Source of the DNA: Dicaeum eximium | Lineage: Eukaryota; Chordata; Aves; Passeriformes; Dicaeidae | Reading direction: 5' to 3' | Length of the DNA: 64,000 bases | Assembly (NCBI GenBank): GCA_013396995.1 | Contig: VWZP01005262.1 | Location: 486,298 to 550,297 of the forward strand | Shown here: in pieces, positions 62,341 to 64,000 of the stretch | How the letters are laid out: every line of letters starts with the position of its first letter | Numbering within the stretch: the first letter of the stretch is position 1 | The notes under the pieces: generated by a model | Told to the model about the DNA's origin: nothing | Database searches by the model: none | The model's input: only the letters and a program-made list of their open reading frames with translations | Translations under genes and position numbers: made by a program

Positions 62341-62939
62341 ATCCAAATAGCTAGACAGATGGGCAGAGAAAATGGCACGAGCTTCAACAAGACCAAGTGC
62401 TGAGTCCTACACTTTGGCCCCACAACCCCAGGCAGCATTACAGTCTTGGGACAGAGAGACTGAAGAGCTGCCCTGGCAGAAAAGGACCTGGGGGAAGAGG
62501 CTCAGGGGGGACCTTATCACTCACTACCACTCCCTGATAGGAGGGTGTAGCCAGCTGAAGGGTGGCCTCCTCTCTGGGGCAATCACAGCAGGACAAGAGA
62601 ACTGAGTCTCAAGCTGTGCCCAGGGAGGTTTAGGTTGGACACGGGAAAGAAATTCTTCATGGAAGGGGTGATTAGATCTCAGAATGGGCTGCCCAGGAAG
62701 GTCACTGTTCCTGGAGGAAGGACTGGATGTGGCAGCTGGTGCTGTGGTCCAGTTGACATGGTGGGGCTTGGTCATAGGTTGGACTTGATCTCAGAGGTCT
62801 TTCCCAGTCTAGTTGATTGTGTGATTCTGTACATGCAGTAACCTTCTTCCAGCCTGCACTTTCAACTCACCCTTGCCTAATTACCTTGTGGGGTTCTGAG
62901 TCTGTCTTCTCCACTGCATTAATTCACTGAAACTGATTT
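62255..62939. repeat. First copy of a 685-base direct duplication (likely assembly artefact)
   Basis: Every stretch compared by eye is identical to 62941-63625 (offset 686), and the only base between the copies is an N at 62940. It begins at 'gatctgcctattcctatcag' and ends at 'actgattt'. It contains the 5' edge of the antisense CR1 and a sense CR1 3' fragment. Every open frame in copy one recurs identically in copy two. Confidence 0.95.
62372..62837 (+). mobile_element. CR1 LINE 3' fragment, sense (copy 1)
   Basis: Sense CR1 tail: 'aggacctgggggaagaggct', 'ggggggaccttatcactcac', 'gaaattcttcatggaagggg', 'tgggctgcccaggaaggtca', 'gttggacttgatctcagagg', with the terminal 'gattgtgtgattctgta'. It lies tail-out next to the 5' end of the antisense CR1. 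Present again at 63058-63523. Confidence 0.85.
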
Positions 62940-62940
62940 N
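62940..62940. other. Single ambiguous base (N) marking a contig join
   Basis: This is the only N besides the 20-N gap, placed exactly between two identical 685-base segments. The base aligned with it in the second copy is T (63626). Confidence 0.95.
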
Positions 62941-63625
62941 GATCTGCCTATTCCTATCAGTGTCATTCCTTGTTACCAGAAGGACAGAGGAACTCACTAG
63001 CTGTGCTTCTGATCCTTCAACCAATCATCCAAATAGCTAGACAGATGGGCAGAGAAAATGGCACGAGCTTCAACAAGACCAAGTGCTGAGTCCTACACTT
63101 TGGCCCCACAACCCCAGGCAGCATTACAGTCTTGGGACAGAGAGACTGAAGAGCTGCCCTGGCAGAAAAGGACCTGGGGGAAGAGGCTCAGGGGGGACCT
63201 TATCACTCACTACCACTCCCTGATAGGAGGGTGTAGCCAGCTGAAGGGTGGCCTCCTCTCTGGGGCAATCACAGCAGGACAAGAGAACTGAGTCTCAAGC
63301 TGTGCCCAGGGAGGTTTAGGTTGGACACGGGAAAGAAATTCTTCATGGAAGGGGTGATTAGATCTCAGAATGGGCTGCCCAGGAAGGTCACTGTTCCTGG
63401 AGGAAGGACTGGATGTGGCAGCTGGTGCTGTGGTCCAGTTGACATGGTGGGGCTTGGTCATAGGTTGGACTTGATCTCAGAGGTCTTTCCCAGTCTAGTT
63501 GATTGTGTGATTCTGTACATGCAGTAACCTTCTTCCAGCCTGCACTTTCAACTCACCCTTGCCTAATTACCTTGTGGGGTTCTGAGTCTGTCTTCTCCAC
63601 TGCATTAATTCACTGAAACTGATTT
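62941..63625. repeat. Second copy of the 685-base direct duplication (likely assembly artefact)
   Basis: Matches 62255-62939 without a difference seen by eye. The sequence after 63625 is unique, so this copy connects to the downstream intron while the first connects to the upstream CR1. Confidence 0.95.
63058..63523 (+). mobile_element. CR1 LINE 3' fragment, sense (copy 2 of the duplicated segment)
   Basis: Same sequence as 62372-62837 at an offset of 686 bases. If the duplication is false, this and the first copy are one element. Confidence 0.85.
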
Positions 63626-63663
63626 TATCATATGAGAAAAGGATTTTATCGTATGAGAAAGGT
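63621..63663. repeat. 21-base tandem duplication
   Basis: gattttatcatatgagaaaa at 63621 is followed directly by gattttatcgtatgagaaag at 63642. The units differ at one A/G near the middle and at the junction. Confidence 0.8.
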
Positions 63664-64000
63664 GCAATAGGACATCAGTTGTTAGGATTGGATTTTTAGG
63701 TTAAAGTTACAAAGAAGGTAAAGCAGGTAGCCTCATGAACAGGTTTATTGGAATTTCATATTAGAGGGCAGAGCAGAAGTCAAGGTAGAAGCTGAACTTA
63801 ACTTAGAACAGGTTAACTTTCATCTTCAGCTACTAATGTAGGCTGCTTTACACTCTGATGTCTGAAACGTGACTAATTCTACTTTGCAGGTAAGTCATCA
63901 TGATTGGTCTGTTTTTCTTTCAGGTGAACTGGAAGCAGGAAGAACAGTTTAGACAAGAATCCACAAATAAATTGTTTTCAGGAGCTCTAAATTAATTATA
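63626..64000 (+). other. PTPRD: PTPRD intron, right edge, with splice-site-like motifs
   Basis: No exon could be identified up to the window end. At 63889/63890 an acceptor-like string (branch-point-like gactaat, then tctactttgcag) directly abuts the donor consensus GTAAGT. A second, stronger acceptor-like string (tctgtttttctttcag) ends at 63923. The frames after either do not match the expected PTPRD Ig2 exon. Confidence 0.45.

Noticed and set aside
62255..63625. Recent biological segmental duplication
   Set aside because: Apparent complete identity plus a single N exactly between the copies makes an assembly overlap far more likely.
63924..64000. Sequence after the strong acceptor at 63923 as the PTPRD Ig2 exon
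   Set aside because: It reads GELEAGRTV then stops in frame, unlike the expected linker; other frames do not match either.
1..64000. CRISPR arrays, bacterial operons, tRNA or rRNA genes, novel defence or mobile gene systems
   Set aside because: No spaced direct repeats, no cloverleaf or rRNA-like sequence was noticed, and all coding similarity traces to PTPRD or CR1; the DNA is vertebrate intron.

Overview
This is vertebrate nuclear DNA from a bird. The strongest evidence for a bird is more than ten copies or fragments of the CR1 LINE, several ending in the octamer-like tail (ATTCTGTG or ATTCTATG type), together with a retroviral-type LTR repeat that I recognise from many bird genomes. The window is AT-rich, mostly non-coding, and has no bacterial-style gene organisation. 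The only host coding sequence I can support is two consecutive plus-strand exons of the receptor-type protein tyrosine phosphatase delta gene (PTPRD), at 41583-41728 and 45850-45991. Together they encode most of the first extracellular immunoglobulin domain. Everything else is PTPRD intron: about 41.5 kb upstream, a 4.1 kb intron between the exons and 18 kb downstream. The signal-peptide exon and the Ig2 exon were not found, so they should lie outside the window.

Layout. 1-9600: a CR1 3' end, AT-rich intron, then a cluster of a small LTR fragment, two CR1 copies in opposite orientation (6990-8075) and a third CR1 (9004-9600). 9601-22019: mostly unique intron with one CR1 tail, microsatellites and an isolated CpG cluster. 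22020-26371: a second cluster with an LTR-like repeat of about 1 kb, an antisense CR1, a clean solo LTR (24016-24679, with near-perfect 5-bp target-site duplication) and a sense CR1. 26372-49424: about 23 kb with no recognisable mobile element; both PTPRD exons lie here. 49425-50012: CR1. 50013-56029: unique intron. 56030-63625: dense CR1 territory. It holds a sense CR1 with RT sequence and a long antisense CR1 (about 58891-62340) that keeps remnants of the ORF1 esterase, endonuclease and reverse transcriptase. That antisense CR1 is split by an LTR (about 59765-60240) and followed by a sense CR1 3' fragment.

Two places look like assembly defects. A 20-N gap at 57408-57427 is flanked on both sides by the same 14 bases. 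A single N at 62940 separates two copies of a 685-base segment that look identical, which is most simply an unmerged contig overlap and not a real duplication.

PTPRD is a neuronal adhesion receptor and presynaptic organiser. The Ig1 exon here carries the basic KKGKK loop that in this family binds heparan sulfate. I did not find an undescribed system. The most useful points are the assembly artefacts, a candidate recursive splice site near the right edge (63889/63890), the weak 5' splice site of the first exon, and the nested, datable mobile elements.
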